A DNA stretch of 7,355 bases. Origin: Actinomycetota bacterium. Lineage in GTDB: Bacteria; Actinomycetota; Acidimicrobiia; Acidimicrobiales; SZUA-35. The notes under the pieces were generated by a model. The model saw only the letters and a program-made list of their open reading frames with translations, was not told where the DNA came from and did not search any database. The stretch lies in NCBI GenBank assembly GCA_027730885.1, contig JAQCHM010000165.1:1-7355 (forward strand). Direction: 5' to 3'. A program made the translations under genes and the position numbers. Of this stretch, positions 1-6,617 are shown piece after piece. Within the stretch, counting starts at the first letter, position 1. Every line of letters begins with the position of its first letter.

Positions 1-1086
1 GCCGGTGCCATCGACCGAGAGGTCGTCGGGGCGGCGGAACGTGTAGTCGTAGTCCACCATGCCCTTGGCCCCTTCGAGCGACACGGCGAAGCTGAGGATG
101 TCCTGATTGAGACCGGCCATGGCCAGCTTCGACACCGACATCTCCGGGCCCGGGTTGCCCTTCTTCCGATTGCCGCTTGCTCGAAGGTTGGTGAGACGTA
201 GCACCTCGGAACGACACCACAACTTCATCAACTCGTCCCGGGCCGGCGCCGTCCGGTCGGTGTCGTCCAGCCGCTTCCAGACGTTCACCGCGGCACCAAT
301 GGTCCCAGAGCCGCGCTTCGGCGGCGTTCCCGAACCGGCGCCGATGGCGTTGCGTTCGTTCATCAACGTCGTGAGCGATGCCCGCCAACCCTCGCCGACC
401 TCGCCGACACGGCAGCTGTCCGGCACCCGGACATCGGTGAGGTAGACCTCGTTGAACTCGGCCTCGCCGGTGATCTGCCGCAGCGGTCGAACCTCGACAC
501 CGGGGCTCTTCATGTCGAGAGCGAAGTAGGTCATGCCCTTGTGCTTGGGTTGGTTGGGGTCGGACCGGGTGACCAGCATGCCCCAGTCAGCCAGGTGGGC
601 CAGGGTGTTCCACACCTTCTGTCCGTTGACGATCCACTCGTCGCCGTCGCGAACCGCACGGGTGCCGAGCCCGGCGAAGTCCGATCCCGCTCCCGGCTCG
701 CTGAAGAGCTGGCACCACCGCTCCTCGCCGGTGAACATGGGACGCAGGAACCGCTTGCGCACGCCCTCGCTGCCGTGGGTGGCGATAGTCGGTCCGGCGA
801 GGTACATGAAGAACTGGACCGCCAGCGTTGGCTGGGCTCCGGCCGTTCGAAGTTGCGCCTCCACCATGCGCTGCAAGTCGGGTCGGACATTCAACCCGCC
901 GTCGCCTTCGGCCTGGTAGACCCAAGCGAGGCCGTGGTCGAACTGATGCCCTCGGAACTCCTCGTAGGACTCGACCTTCGGATCGCGCGAAGCCAGCAGC
1001 GCGTCGATCGCCTGCTGCACCTTGGCGGTCTCGGGATCTTGGCTCGGGACGTCGACGACGGTGTCGTTGGTTACGTTCTGGCTCAT
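1..1086 (-). CDS. Acyl-CoA dehydrogenase, FadE type (C-terminus cut by window edge)
   Basis: A flavoprotein predicted to oxidise an acyl-CoA thioester to the trans-2-enoyl-CoA, the first step of beta-oxidation, in the cytoplasm. The frame is open from ATG at 1086 to base 1, giving 362 residues; with a family length near 380-400, only about the last 35-40 are missing. The FAD/substrate-binding strand reads WCQLFSEPGAGSD at residues 124-136, followed by DGDEWIVNGQKVWNT at 147-161, both hallmarks of the family middle domain. The C-terminal helical domain begins around residue 235. The frame also stays open upstream of 1086, but that ATG gives a normal N-terminus, so I chose it. No clear Shine-Dalgarno precedes it. 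It is divergent from selO. It is closely related to the dehydrogenase at the right end of the window. The catalytic base cannot be identified from this fragment. The family call is firm; the substrate is unknown. Confidence 0.93.
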   Translation of the reverse strand, partial: MSQNVTNDTVVDVPSQDPETAKVQQAIDALLASRDPKVESYEEFRGHQFDHGLAWVYQAEGDGGLNVRPDLQRMVEAQLRTAGAQPTLAVQFFMYLAGPTIATHGSEGVRKRFLRPMFTGEERWCQLFSEPGAGSDFAGLGTRAVRDGDEWIVNGQKVWNTLAHLADWGMLVTRSDPNQPKHKGMTYFALDMKSPGVEVRPLRQITGEAEFNEVYLTDVRVPDSCRVGEVGEGWRASLTTLMNERNAIGAGSGTPPKRGSGTIGAAVNVWKRLDDTDRTAPARDELMKLWCRSEVLRLTNLRASGNRKKGNPGPEMSVSKLAMAGLNQDILSFAVSLEGAKGMVDYDYTFRRPDDLSVDGTG

Positions 1087-1168
1087 TGGGCCAGTCTCGC
1101 CGATTTTGCGGAGGCCGCAACCCCGTCGGCCGGAATGCTGCGGACGTCGAGGGCGTTGTCCATCCCGT
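1087..1168. promoter_or_regulatory. Divergent intergenic region with a 6+3+6 dyad
   Basis: This 82-bp gap separates the divergent starts of the acyl-CoA dehydrogenase and selO, so it should carry both promoters. The one clear structure is a perfect inverted repeat, TTGCGG at 1106-1111 and CCGCAA at 1115-1120, separated by AGG. It lies 20 bp from the dehydrogenase start and could be an operator or a small hairpin in the dehydrogenase leader. I could not identify convincing -10/-35 elements. Operator function is inferred from position and symmetry only. Confidence 0.35.
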
Positions 1169-2818
1169 ATGCCCAGACTCCCGCTCGACCAGCTCAGCTT
1201 CTCCAATCGATTCACCGACGAGCTGCCCGGGGACGCCGACACTCGCGCCGTCCCTCGCCAGGTCACCGGCGCCGCCTACTCCCGCGTCGCCCCGTCAGCC
1301 GTCTCCGCGCCCGCCTTGCTGGCGCATTCGCCCGAGGTGGCCGAGATGATCGGTCTCCCGCCAGAGCTCTGGCCCGACGACGACGCAGCCACCGCCGACT
1401 TCGCCCAAGTGTTCGCGGGCAACCGGCTACCCGCGGGAGCCGGCCCCTACGCGATGGCCTACGGCGGCCACCAGTTCGGCAACTGGGCCGGGCAGTTGGG
1501 CGACGGACGGGCCATCGCCCTGGGCGAGATCGTGGCGCCCAGCGGCGAGCATCTCACCCTGCAGTTGAAGGGTTCGGGGCTCACGCCGTATTCACGCGGC
1601 GCCGATGGCCTCGCCGTCCTGCGATCCTCGATCCGGGAGTTCCTCTGCAGCGAGGCCATGCACCACCTCGGTGTGCCCACCACCCGTGCGCTCAGCCTCG
1701 TGCTGACCGGTGACAAGGTGGTTCGGGACATGTTCTACGACGGCAATCCGAAACCCGAGCTGGGTGCTGTGGTCTGCCGCGTCGCGCCCTCGTTCATCCG
1801 TTTCGGCAATTTCCAACTTCCCGCCTCCCGCGGAGACCTCGGGCTGCTCCGCCAGCTGGTCGAGTTCACGATCAGACGCCACTTCCCCGAGCTGCTCGAC
1901 GGCACGCTTCGGTCGACGACCGACCATCTCCCACCGAGCGTCGTCGCCGCCTGGTACGAAGCGGCCGTCCGCCGCACGGCGCACCTGATGGTCGAGTGGA
2001 ATCGCATCGGATTCGTCCACGGCGTCATGAACACCGACAACCTGTCGATCCTCGGCCTCACCATCGACTACGGGCCCTACGGATGGCTCGACGACTTCGA
2101 TCCCGACTGGACACCCAACACCACCGACTTCGGTCAGCGCCGTTACCGGTTCGGCCAGCAGGGTCTCGTCGCCCACTGGAACCTGGCCCAACTGGGTTCG
2201 GCCCTCGCTCCCCTGCTCACCGATGTCGAGCCGCTGCAGACCGCGCTGGATGTCTACCCCGCCCTGTACCGATCGGGAACCGAGGCCATGCTGTCGGCCA
2301 AACTCGGACTGCCCGTCCCGAGCGCCGACGTGGCCGTCGATCTTGTCGATCGCGATCTCCAGACCGAACTGTGGCGGGCACTCACCCTGGCCGAGACCGA
2401 CTACACCATCTTCTTCCGCCGACTGGCCGACCTTCCCGCAGAGCTCGAGGGCCCGGCCGCGCGACGGGCCGTACTCGCCGATGCCTTCTACCGACCGGAG
2501 CAACTGGATACCGACACCGCGGCCCAGATGGACAACTGGCTGGTCGCCTACCAACAGCGGTTGCAAGACCTCGCAGTCGACGACACCGAGCGTCGCCTGG
2601 CCATGCATCGGGTCAACCCGAAGTACGTCCTGCGCAACTATCTCTCGCAGCTGGCGATCGACGCCGCCGAATCGGGCGACCCGTCGATGATCACCGAGCT
2701 CCTCGACGTCTTGCGTCACCCCTACGACGACCAGCCCGACCACGATGCCTGGGCAACCAAGCGCCCCGACTGGGCCAGGTCCCGCCCGGGCTGCTCCACC
2801 CTCAGCTGCAGCAGCTGA
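1169..2818 (+). CDS. selO: SelO/YdiU family protein adenylyltransferase (pseudokinase-fold AMPylase)
   Basis: SelO enzymes have a kinase-like fold but bind ATP in a flipped orientation and transfer AMP to Ser/Thr/Tyr of proteins, with a role in redox homeostasis. The 549-residue product has the family landmarks: YGGHQFG at 98-104, LQLKGSGLTPYSR around Lys134, RVAPSFIR with Arg204 and Arg211, and NTDN plus DYGP with Asp290, Asn291 and Asp300. From memory these match K113, R176/R183, D252/N253 and D262 of the Pseudomonas enzyme, with the same internal spacings. The C-terminus ends LSCSS; Cys547 sits where animal SELENOO has selenocysteine, and here it is a TGC codon. An additional Cys542 is nearby. 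ATG 1169 is chosen because the conserved N-terminus (SFSNRFTDELPGD) starts at residue 10; a longer frame reaches back into the neighbouring gene. Only a distant GAGGG at 1149-1153 resembles a ribosome binding site. Oddity: the usual ADGR/GDGR motif reads ADGL (Leu148). Confidence 0.95.
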   Translation: MPRLPLDQLSFSNRFTDELPGDADTRAVPRQVTGAAYSRVAPSAVSAPALLAHSPEVAEMIGLPPELWPDDDAATADFAQVFAGNRLPAGAGPYAMAYGGHQFGNWAGQLGDGRAIALGEIVAPSGEHLTLQLKGSGLTPYSRGADGLAVLRSSIREFLCSEAMHHLGVPTTRALSLVLTGDKVVRDMFYDGNPKPELGAVVCRVAPSFIRFGNFQLPASRGDLGLLRQLVEFTIRRHFPELLDGTLRSTTDHLPPSVVAAWYEAAVRRTAHLMVEWNRIGFVHGVMNTDNLSILGLTIDYGPYGWLDDFDPDWTPNTTDFGQRRYRFGQQGLVAHWNLAQLGSALAPLLTDVEPLQTALDVYPALYRSGTEAMLSAKLGLPVPSADVAVDLVDRDLQTELWRALTLAETDYTIFFRRLADLPAELEGPAARRAVLADAFYRPEQLDTDTAAQMDNWLVAYQQRLQDLAVDDTERRLAMHRVNPKYVLRNYLSQLAIDAAESGDPSMITELLDVLRHPYDDQPDHDAWATKRPDWARSRPGCSTLSCSS

Positions 2819-2830
2819 CCACCCACAACC

Positions 2831-2880
2831 CGTTCTGCCGGATGTGCGCGCCACAAGTGACGCGCGCATCCGGCAGAACG
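2831..2880. terminator. 50-bp palindrome between convergent genes, probable bidirectional terminator
   Basis: The left arm (2831-2850) and right arm (2861-2880) are complementary over all 20 positions with one G-T pair, and the 10-base loop region CCACAAGTGA holds a further 3-bp dyad. It starts 12 bp after the selO stop and ends one base before the stop of the CoxL-like gene, so it fills most of the convergent gap. This position and strength suit a terminator serving both genes. There is no real U-tract on either side (the plus strand continues ATCATTTGACC; the minus strand continues GGTTGTGGGT), so it would be a non-canonical GC-rich terminator. It could instead be a dispersed palindromic repeat or a 3'-end-protecting hairpin. 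Confidence 0.6.
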
Positions 2881-2881
2881 A

Positions 2882-5173
2882 TCATTTGACCGCTTGGAGC
2901 GCAGACCAGACGGTCTGGCCCGTGAGGGGCATGTCGATGTGCCTCACTCCGAGATGGGATACCGCGTCGATGACGGCATTGTGGATTGCGGGGGTCGAGC
3001 CGATGGTGCCGGACTCGCCGATACCTTTGGCGCCGAGCGGGTTGCGGGGGCTGGGGGTCTCGGTGTTGCTGGTCTCGAAGGAGCAGAGCTCGGCCGCCGA
3101 TGGGATGGCGTAGTTCATCAGGTTGCTGGTGATGGGGTTACCGTCATCGTCGTACGCCACGATCTCGTAGAGCGCCTGGGCTGCGCCCTGCGCGATGCCA
3201 CCGTGCTGCTGGCCGGTGACCAGCATCGGGTTGAGGATGCGTCCGCAGTCATCGACGGCGATGTGGCGCAGCATCGACACCGCACCGGTCTCGGTGTCGA
3301 CCTCGACCACCGATACGTGGGCACCGAAGGGGTAAGTGGAGTCGATCCCATCGAAGTCGAGTTCGTAGGCCAGGCCGGCCTCCATGCCCGCAGGCCGACG
3401 AGCGTCGTCCTTGGCGGCGACGGCGAGTTCGGCCCAGGACAACGAGGAGCTGGGCACGCCGGCGACCTGCAGACCGTTGTCGGCCTTGACGATGTCGTCG
3501 GCCGATGCCTCGAGGAGGTGGGCAGCCAGCTGCTTGGCTTTGTCGAGCACGGTCTCGGAGGCGACGTGGACGGCGGAGCCGGCAGTCTGCAGCGAACGAC
3601 TGCCCATGGTTCCTGCACCACGGGGAATGTCGTCGGTGTCGGACTGGAGCACGATGACCTTGTCCATGTCGACGCCGAGCATGTCGGCGATGATCATCGA
3701 GAACGAAGTGATGTGACCTTGGCCGTGGGCGCTCGTGCCCACTCTCGCCGTCACCGTGCCATCGTCGTTGACCTCGACCGCGCCGTATTCGACGTGAAGC
3801 CCAACGGGGGCGGTGACCTCGACATAGGCCGACACGCCGATGCCCAGCTGTTTCGGGTCGCCGGAAGCCCGACGCTTGGCCTGCTCTGCCAGCAGTTCGC
3901 GGTAGCCCGATGCCTCGAGCACGGCATCGAGCGACTTCTCGTACTCGCCGCAGTCGTAGTTGGCGCCACCGTGGGTGACGATCGGGAACTGTTCGGGTCT
4001 GATGAAGTTCTTGCGCCGGATCTCGGCCGAGTCGATGCCGAGCTCGTCGGCCGCGACGTCGAGCACCCGTTCGAGCATCTGGGTGGCCTCGGGGCGGCCG
4101 GCACCCCGGTAGGCGGCCGTCGTCGTCGTGTTGGTGACCGTCGAACGGGCATGGAATCGCAGGGCGGGGATGTTGTACACGCCCTGGCTCATCTGCTGGG
4201 TGAGCATGGTGAGGAAGGCGCCGATGGCGGGATACGCCCCACCGTCCGCCACGACGTCGGCATCGAGACCGACGATGGTCCCATCGGAGGTCAGGCCCAA
4301 CTTGGCGGTGAGCACCATGGCCCGACCTTGGACCAGCGCCACCATGTTCTCCGTGCGCTCCTCGGTCCACTTGACCGGGACGTTCAGCTGCTTGGCCAGC
4401 TTAACGGCCAGCATGAACTCGATGCACGGGCCCGCCTTCGGGCCGAAGCCGCCGCCCACGGCAGGAGCAGCAACCCGCAACTCCGAGGGATCCATGCCGA
4501 GCGCTGCAGCAACTGCGTCACGCACCGCGTTCGGGTTCTGGGACGAGGCCCACAACGTCACACGGTCGGCCTCCGGCACCGCCACGCAGCCGTTGGTCTC
4601 CATGGGGACCCCGGCGAGGCGCTGACTGACGACACGGACCTCGGCGACATGATCGGCTCCGACGAGGGGATCGTCCTCGCCGATCGCGTGCTCGAAGACG
4701 AGGTTGGATCCGCCCTCGGCCTCGTCGAACAGCGTCGGGGCACCCGGTGCAAGCGCGGCTTCGGGATCGGTGACTGCGGGCAGGGGCTCGTAGTCGACCT
4801 GCACCATCTCGGCCGCGTCGGCCGCTGCTTCGCGGCTGGTGGCCACGACCGCGGCCACGATGTCTCCCACGAACCGGACCTTGCCCGTGGCCAGCATCGG
4901 GCGGGCGAAATATGGGTTCCACATCGGGAAGCCGAGGAACGGCTCGACCTCGAGATTCCGGGCAGTCCACACGCCGAGGACCCCCGGAACCGCCGCAGCC
5001 TCCGTGGTGTCCACCGCGCCGAGCCGCGCGTGAGCGTAGGGCGACCGCACGAAGTGCACGTAGTGCACGCCCTCGATGTCCAGGTCGTCGCAGTACTTCT
5101 CCGTACCGCGCAACAACGTTGGGTCTTCACGACGTAGGACGGCGTTGCCGAGAATCGAGCCCTGGACGGACAT
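2882..5173 (-). CDS. CoxL-like (form II) molybdopterin-binding subunit, xanthine dehydrogenase family
   Basis: Large catalytic subunit of a molybdenum hydroxylase, the family of aldehyde oxidase, xanthine dehydrogenase and aerobic CO dehydrogenase, which hydroxylates substrates with water-derived oxygen at a Mo-pterin centre. The 763-residue product has the aldehyde oxidase a/b hammerhead domain (about 15-135) and the Mo-pterin-binding domains thereafter. Visible motifs are GGGFGPK (240-246), AYRGAGRPEA (354-363), GQG (484-486), GTMGSRS (521-527), GQQHGG (654-659) and GAKGIGESG (714-722), where Glu720 is the expected catalytic base. AYRGAGR marks form II; true form I CO dehydrogenase has AYXCSFR, so CO oxidation is not supported. 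The start is ATG 5173 with a good GGAG five bases upstream. It is transcribed alone: the genes for the FAD and [2Fe-2S] subunits (coxM, coxS) are not beside it. It is divergent from the P450, so aldehyde or ring hydroxylation in the same pathway is plausible but unproven. Confidence 0.93.
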   Translation of the reverse strand: MSVQGSILGNAVLRREDPTLLRGTEKYCDDLDIEGVHYVHFVRSPYAHARLGAVDTTEAAAVPGVLGVWTARNLEVEPFLGFPMWNPYFARPMLATGKVRFVGDIVAAVVATSREAAADAAEMVQVDYEPLPAVTDPEAALAPGAPTLFDEAEGGSNLVFEHAIGEDDPLVGADHVAEVRVVSQRLAGVPMETNGCVAVPEADRVTLWASSQNPNAVRDAVAAALGMDPSELRVAAPAVGGGFGPKAGPCIEFMLAVKLAKQLNVPVKWTEERTENMVALVQGRAMVLTAKLGLTSDGTIVGLDADVVADGGAYPAIGAFLTMLTQQMSQGVYNIPALRFHARSTVTNTTTTAAYRGAGRPEATQMLERVLDVAADELGIDSAEIRRKNFIRPEQFPIVTHGGANYDCGEYEKSLDAVLEASGYRELLAEQAKRRASGDPKQLGIGVSAYVEVTAPVGLHVEYGAVEVNDDGTVTARVGTSAHGQGHITSFSMIIADMLGVDMDKVIVLQSDTDDIPRGAGTMGSRSLQTAGSAVHVASETVLDKAKQLAAHLLEASADDIVKADNGLQVAGVPSSSLSWAELAVAAKDDARRPAGMEAGLAYELDFDGIDSTYPFGAHVSVVEVDTETGAVSMLRHIAVDDCGRILNPMLVTGQQHGGIAQGAAQALYEIVAYDDDGNPITSNLMNYAIPSAAELCSFETSNTETPSPRNPLGAKGIGESGTIGSTPAIHNAVIDAVSHLGVRHIDMPLTGQTVWSALQAVK

Positions 5174-5178
5174 GTTCG

Positions 5179-5182
5179 CTCC
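5179..5182 (-). promoter_or_regulatory. Ribosome binding site of the CoxL-like gene
   Basis: On the minus strand GGAG precedes the ATG at 5173 with a five-base spacer (CGAAC). It is the clearest Shine-Dalgarno beside a complete gene in this window, and it fixes this start over the out-of-frame ATG a few bases upstream. Confidence 0.65.
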
Positions 5183-5214
5183 AATTTGGTGCGGGGTTAC
5201 GGACGGATAGGGCG

Positions 5215-5220
5215 ATGTTA
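5215..5220 (-). promoter_or_regulatory. Candidate -10 element for the CoxL-like gene
   Basis: The minus strand reads TAACAT, which fits the actinobacterial -10 pattern TAnnnT. It would place the transcript start near 5208 and leave a leader of about 35 bases that includes the GGAG site. I found no convincing -35 hexamer at the right distance, so this is a prediction from one short motif and its position. Confidence 0.3.
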
Positions 5221-5234
5221 GGCGTAAACCGGGC

Positions 5235-5261
5235 CGAACCGCAGGTGCGCCGCGAGGTTCG
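5235..5261. repeat. Spaced inverted repeat CGAACC-N15-GGTTCG in the divergent promoter region
   Basis: CGAACC at 5235-5240 and GGTTCG at 5256-5261 are perfect inverted half-sites, with 21 bp between half-site centres, about two helical turns. They lie upstream of the candidate -10 of the CoxL-like gene and between the two divergent promoters. A second dyad follows at once: GACC at 5265-5268 and GGTC at 5273-5276 with a 4-bp centre. Both could be binding sites for a dimeric regulator such as a TetR-type protein. Six-base arms in GC-rich DNA can also arise by chance. Confidence 0.3.
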
Positions 5262-5283
5262 TCGGACCGAATGGTCGAGATGC

Positions 5284-5293
5284 GGTGATCACC
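5284..5293. promoter_or_regulatory. Perfect 10-bp palindrome GGTGATCACC upstream of the P450
   Basis: GGTGATCACC is an uninterrupted palindrome ending 17 bp before the P450 start and 5 bp before its candidate -10. A protein bound here would overlap the promoter spacer, so repression is the natural guess if it is an operator. No regulator gene lies in the window to support this. Confidence 0.3.
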
Positions 5294-5298
5294 ACCGA

Positions 5299-5304
5299 TA
5301 GCGT
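5299..5304 (+). promoter_or_regulatory. Candidate -10 for a leaderless P450 transcript
   Basis: TAGCGT fits the actinobacterial -10 pattern TAnnnT, and its last T lies exactly seven bases before the A of the P450 start codon at 5311. That is the spacing expected if transcription starts on the ATG. The gene has no Shine-Dalgarno in the preceding 20 bases, which agrees with a leaderless message. The motif is degenerate, so this is tentative. Confidence 0.3.
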
Positions 5305-5310
5305 CTGTCT

Positions 5311-6594
5311 ATGACAGAGGTCACAAGTGCCCCGAGCCACGCATCCGCCGGCGCTCCGAATCCGTTGATCAATCAGTTCTGGGTCCGCCCGCAGAACGAG
5401 ATCGAACGGGATCTCGCGGCACTGCGGGCCGGGGGTCCGGTTTTCCTCCCCGAGCCGATCGTGCCACCCGAGATTCCGCTGGAGCAGGGTCCCGGGTCCT
5501 GGGTGGTCACCACCATCGCCGACATTCTCCACGTCTCGAAAAATCCGCAGATCTTCAGCTCGGCCCAGGGCATCACGGTCACCACGATGCCGCCGGAGTT
5601 CAACGAGTTCTTCGGCTCGATGATCTCCATGGACGACCCACGCCACGCCCGGCTGCGGCGCATCGTCTCCACCGGCTTTACCCCCCGGATGCTCAGGCGC
5701 CTCGAGGACTCCGTGCAGGGCGTGGCGGCCAAGATCGTGTCCGATGTCGCCGAACGGGGTGAGGTCGACTTCGTCACCGACATCGCGGCCCTGCTGCCAC
5801 TCAAAATCGTCTGCGACCTCATGGGCATCCCCGACTCCGAGCTGCAGTTCGTGTTCGAGAAGTCCAACGTCATCCTCGGTGCCGGCGACCCCGAATACGT
5901 GGCCGACGAGAACGACATCATCACCGCCATCCTCACTGCCGGATTCGAGCTGGCCGAGCTGATGAAGCAGGTTGCCGCCTCCAAAGTCGGCGGCGACGGC
6001 AACGACCTCACCAGCCTGCTCGTCAACACCAAGCTCGAGGACGACCAACTGCTCCCCGAGGACCTCGCCTCGTTCTTCATCCTGCTGGTGGTCGCCGGCA
6101 ACGAGACGACTCGCAACGCCACCAGTTGGGCGCTCAAGTTCCTGACCGATTTCCCCGACCAGCGGGCGCTCTGGGCCACCGACTTCGACGGCCTGGCCTC
6201 CACCGCTGTCGAGGAGATCGTGCGTCTGGCCAGTCCGGTCACCTACATGCGCCGCACAGCGCTGCAGAACACACGGATTGGTGACACGGCCATCGCCGCA
6301 GGAGACAAGGTGTGCATGTTCTACCTGGCAGCCAATCGAGACGAATCGGTGTTCGCCGACCCCTACCGCTTCGACATCAGGCGGGACCCCAACCCACACG
6401 TCGGCTTCGGTGGTCCAGGTCCCCATTTCTGTCTCGGTGCGCACCTCGCCCGGCGCGAGATCACCGTCATGCTCTGCGAGCTGTTTCGACGACTGCCCGA
6501 CATTCGTGCTACTGCTGAACCCGACGTCCTGCAGTCGGCGTTCATCCACGGTATCAAGCACCTGCCCGCCGAGTTCACCCCCACCGAGCCCTGA
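5311..6594 (+). CDS. Cytochrome P450, CYP124-like (CYP124/CYP125/CYP142 clade)
   Basis: A soluble bacterial class I P450, expected to take electrons from a ferredoxin and its reductase and hydroxylate a lipid. All family signatures are present in its 427 residues: I-helix AGNETTRN (262-269), ExxR motif EIVR (302-305), and heme loop FGGPGPHFCLG (366-376) with Cys374 as heme ligand. There is no membrane anchor. Compared from memory with Mycobacterium tuberculosis CYP124, long stretches agree, including FGSM..DDPRH.RLR.IVS..FTP, FFILLVVAGNETTRNA and DFDGLA.TAVEEIVR. CYP124 omega-hydroxylates methyl-branched lipids and, with CYP125 and CYP142, cholestenone side chains, so a terminal methyl of a branched or sterol-like chain is the likely target. 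No partner ferredoxin gene is in the window. The start fits the family N-terminus but lacks a Shine-Dalgarno. It shares a probable operon with the downstream acyl-CoA dehydrogenase and is divergent from the CoxL-like gene. The exact substrate is not deducible. Confidence 0.94.
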   Translation: MTEVTSAPSHASAGAPNPLINQFWVRPQNEIERDLAALRAGGPVFLPEPIVPPEIPLEQGPGSWVVTTIADILHVSKNPQIFSSAQGITVTTMPPEFNEFFGSMISMDDPRHARLRRIVSTGFTPRMLRRLEDSVQGVAAKIVSDVAERGEVDFVTDIAALLPLKIVCDLMGIPDSELQFVFEKSNVILGAGDPEYVADENDIITAILTAGFELAELMKQVAASKVGGDGNDLTSLLVNTKLEDDQLLPEDLASFFILLVVAGNETTRNATSWALKFLTDFPDQRALWATDFDGLASTAVEEIVRLASPVTYMRRTALQNTRIGDTAIAAGDKVCMFYLAANRDESVFADPYRFDIRRDPNPHVGFGGPGPHFCLGAHLARREITVMLCELFRRLPDIRATAEPDVLQSAFIHGIKHLPAEFTPTEP

Positions 6595-6603
6595 GCCCTC
6601 AAC

Positions 6604-6607
6604 GGAG
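6604..6607 (+). promoter_or_regulatory. Ribosome binding site of the second acyl-CoA dehydrogenase
   Basis: GGAG lies ten bases before the ATG at 6618, inside the 23-bp gap after the P450 stop. The short gap and lack of a terminator support co-transcription with the P450. Confidence 0.5.
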
Positions 6608-6617
6608 CACCCCCACC

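Noticed and set aside
1022..1168. Extension of selO upstream to an ATG at 1022.
   Set aside because: The extra residues are low in homology signal and overlap the divergent dehydrogenase; the conserved SelO N-terminus begins just after ATG 1169.
2807..2818. Possible selenocysteine (recoded TGA) at the SelO C-terminus.
   Set aside because: The position equivalent to selenocysteine is TGC (2807-2809), and the TGA at 2816-2818 follows the complete CSS ending, so it is an ordinary stop.
1592..2869. A 425-codon minus-strand frame antisense to selO.
   Set aside because: The opposite strand encodes a complete SelO with all active-site residues, and this frame would also run through the palindrome.
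2894..5137. A 747-codon open frame on the plus strand antisense to the CoxL-like gene.
   Set aside because: It mirrors the codons of a well-supported conserved gene on the other strand. Its translation is rich in Gly, Arg, Val, Asp and His without recognisable motifs, as expected from high-GC codon bias.
2882..5173. Annotation as true aerobic carbon monoxide dehydrogenase CoxL.
   Set aside because: The active-site loop is AYRGAGR (form II), not AYXCSFR (form I), and coxM and coxS are not adjacent.
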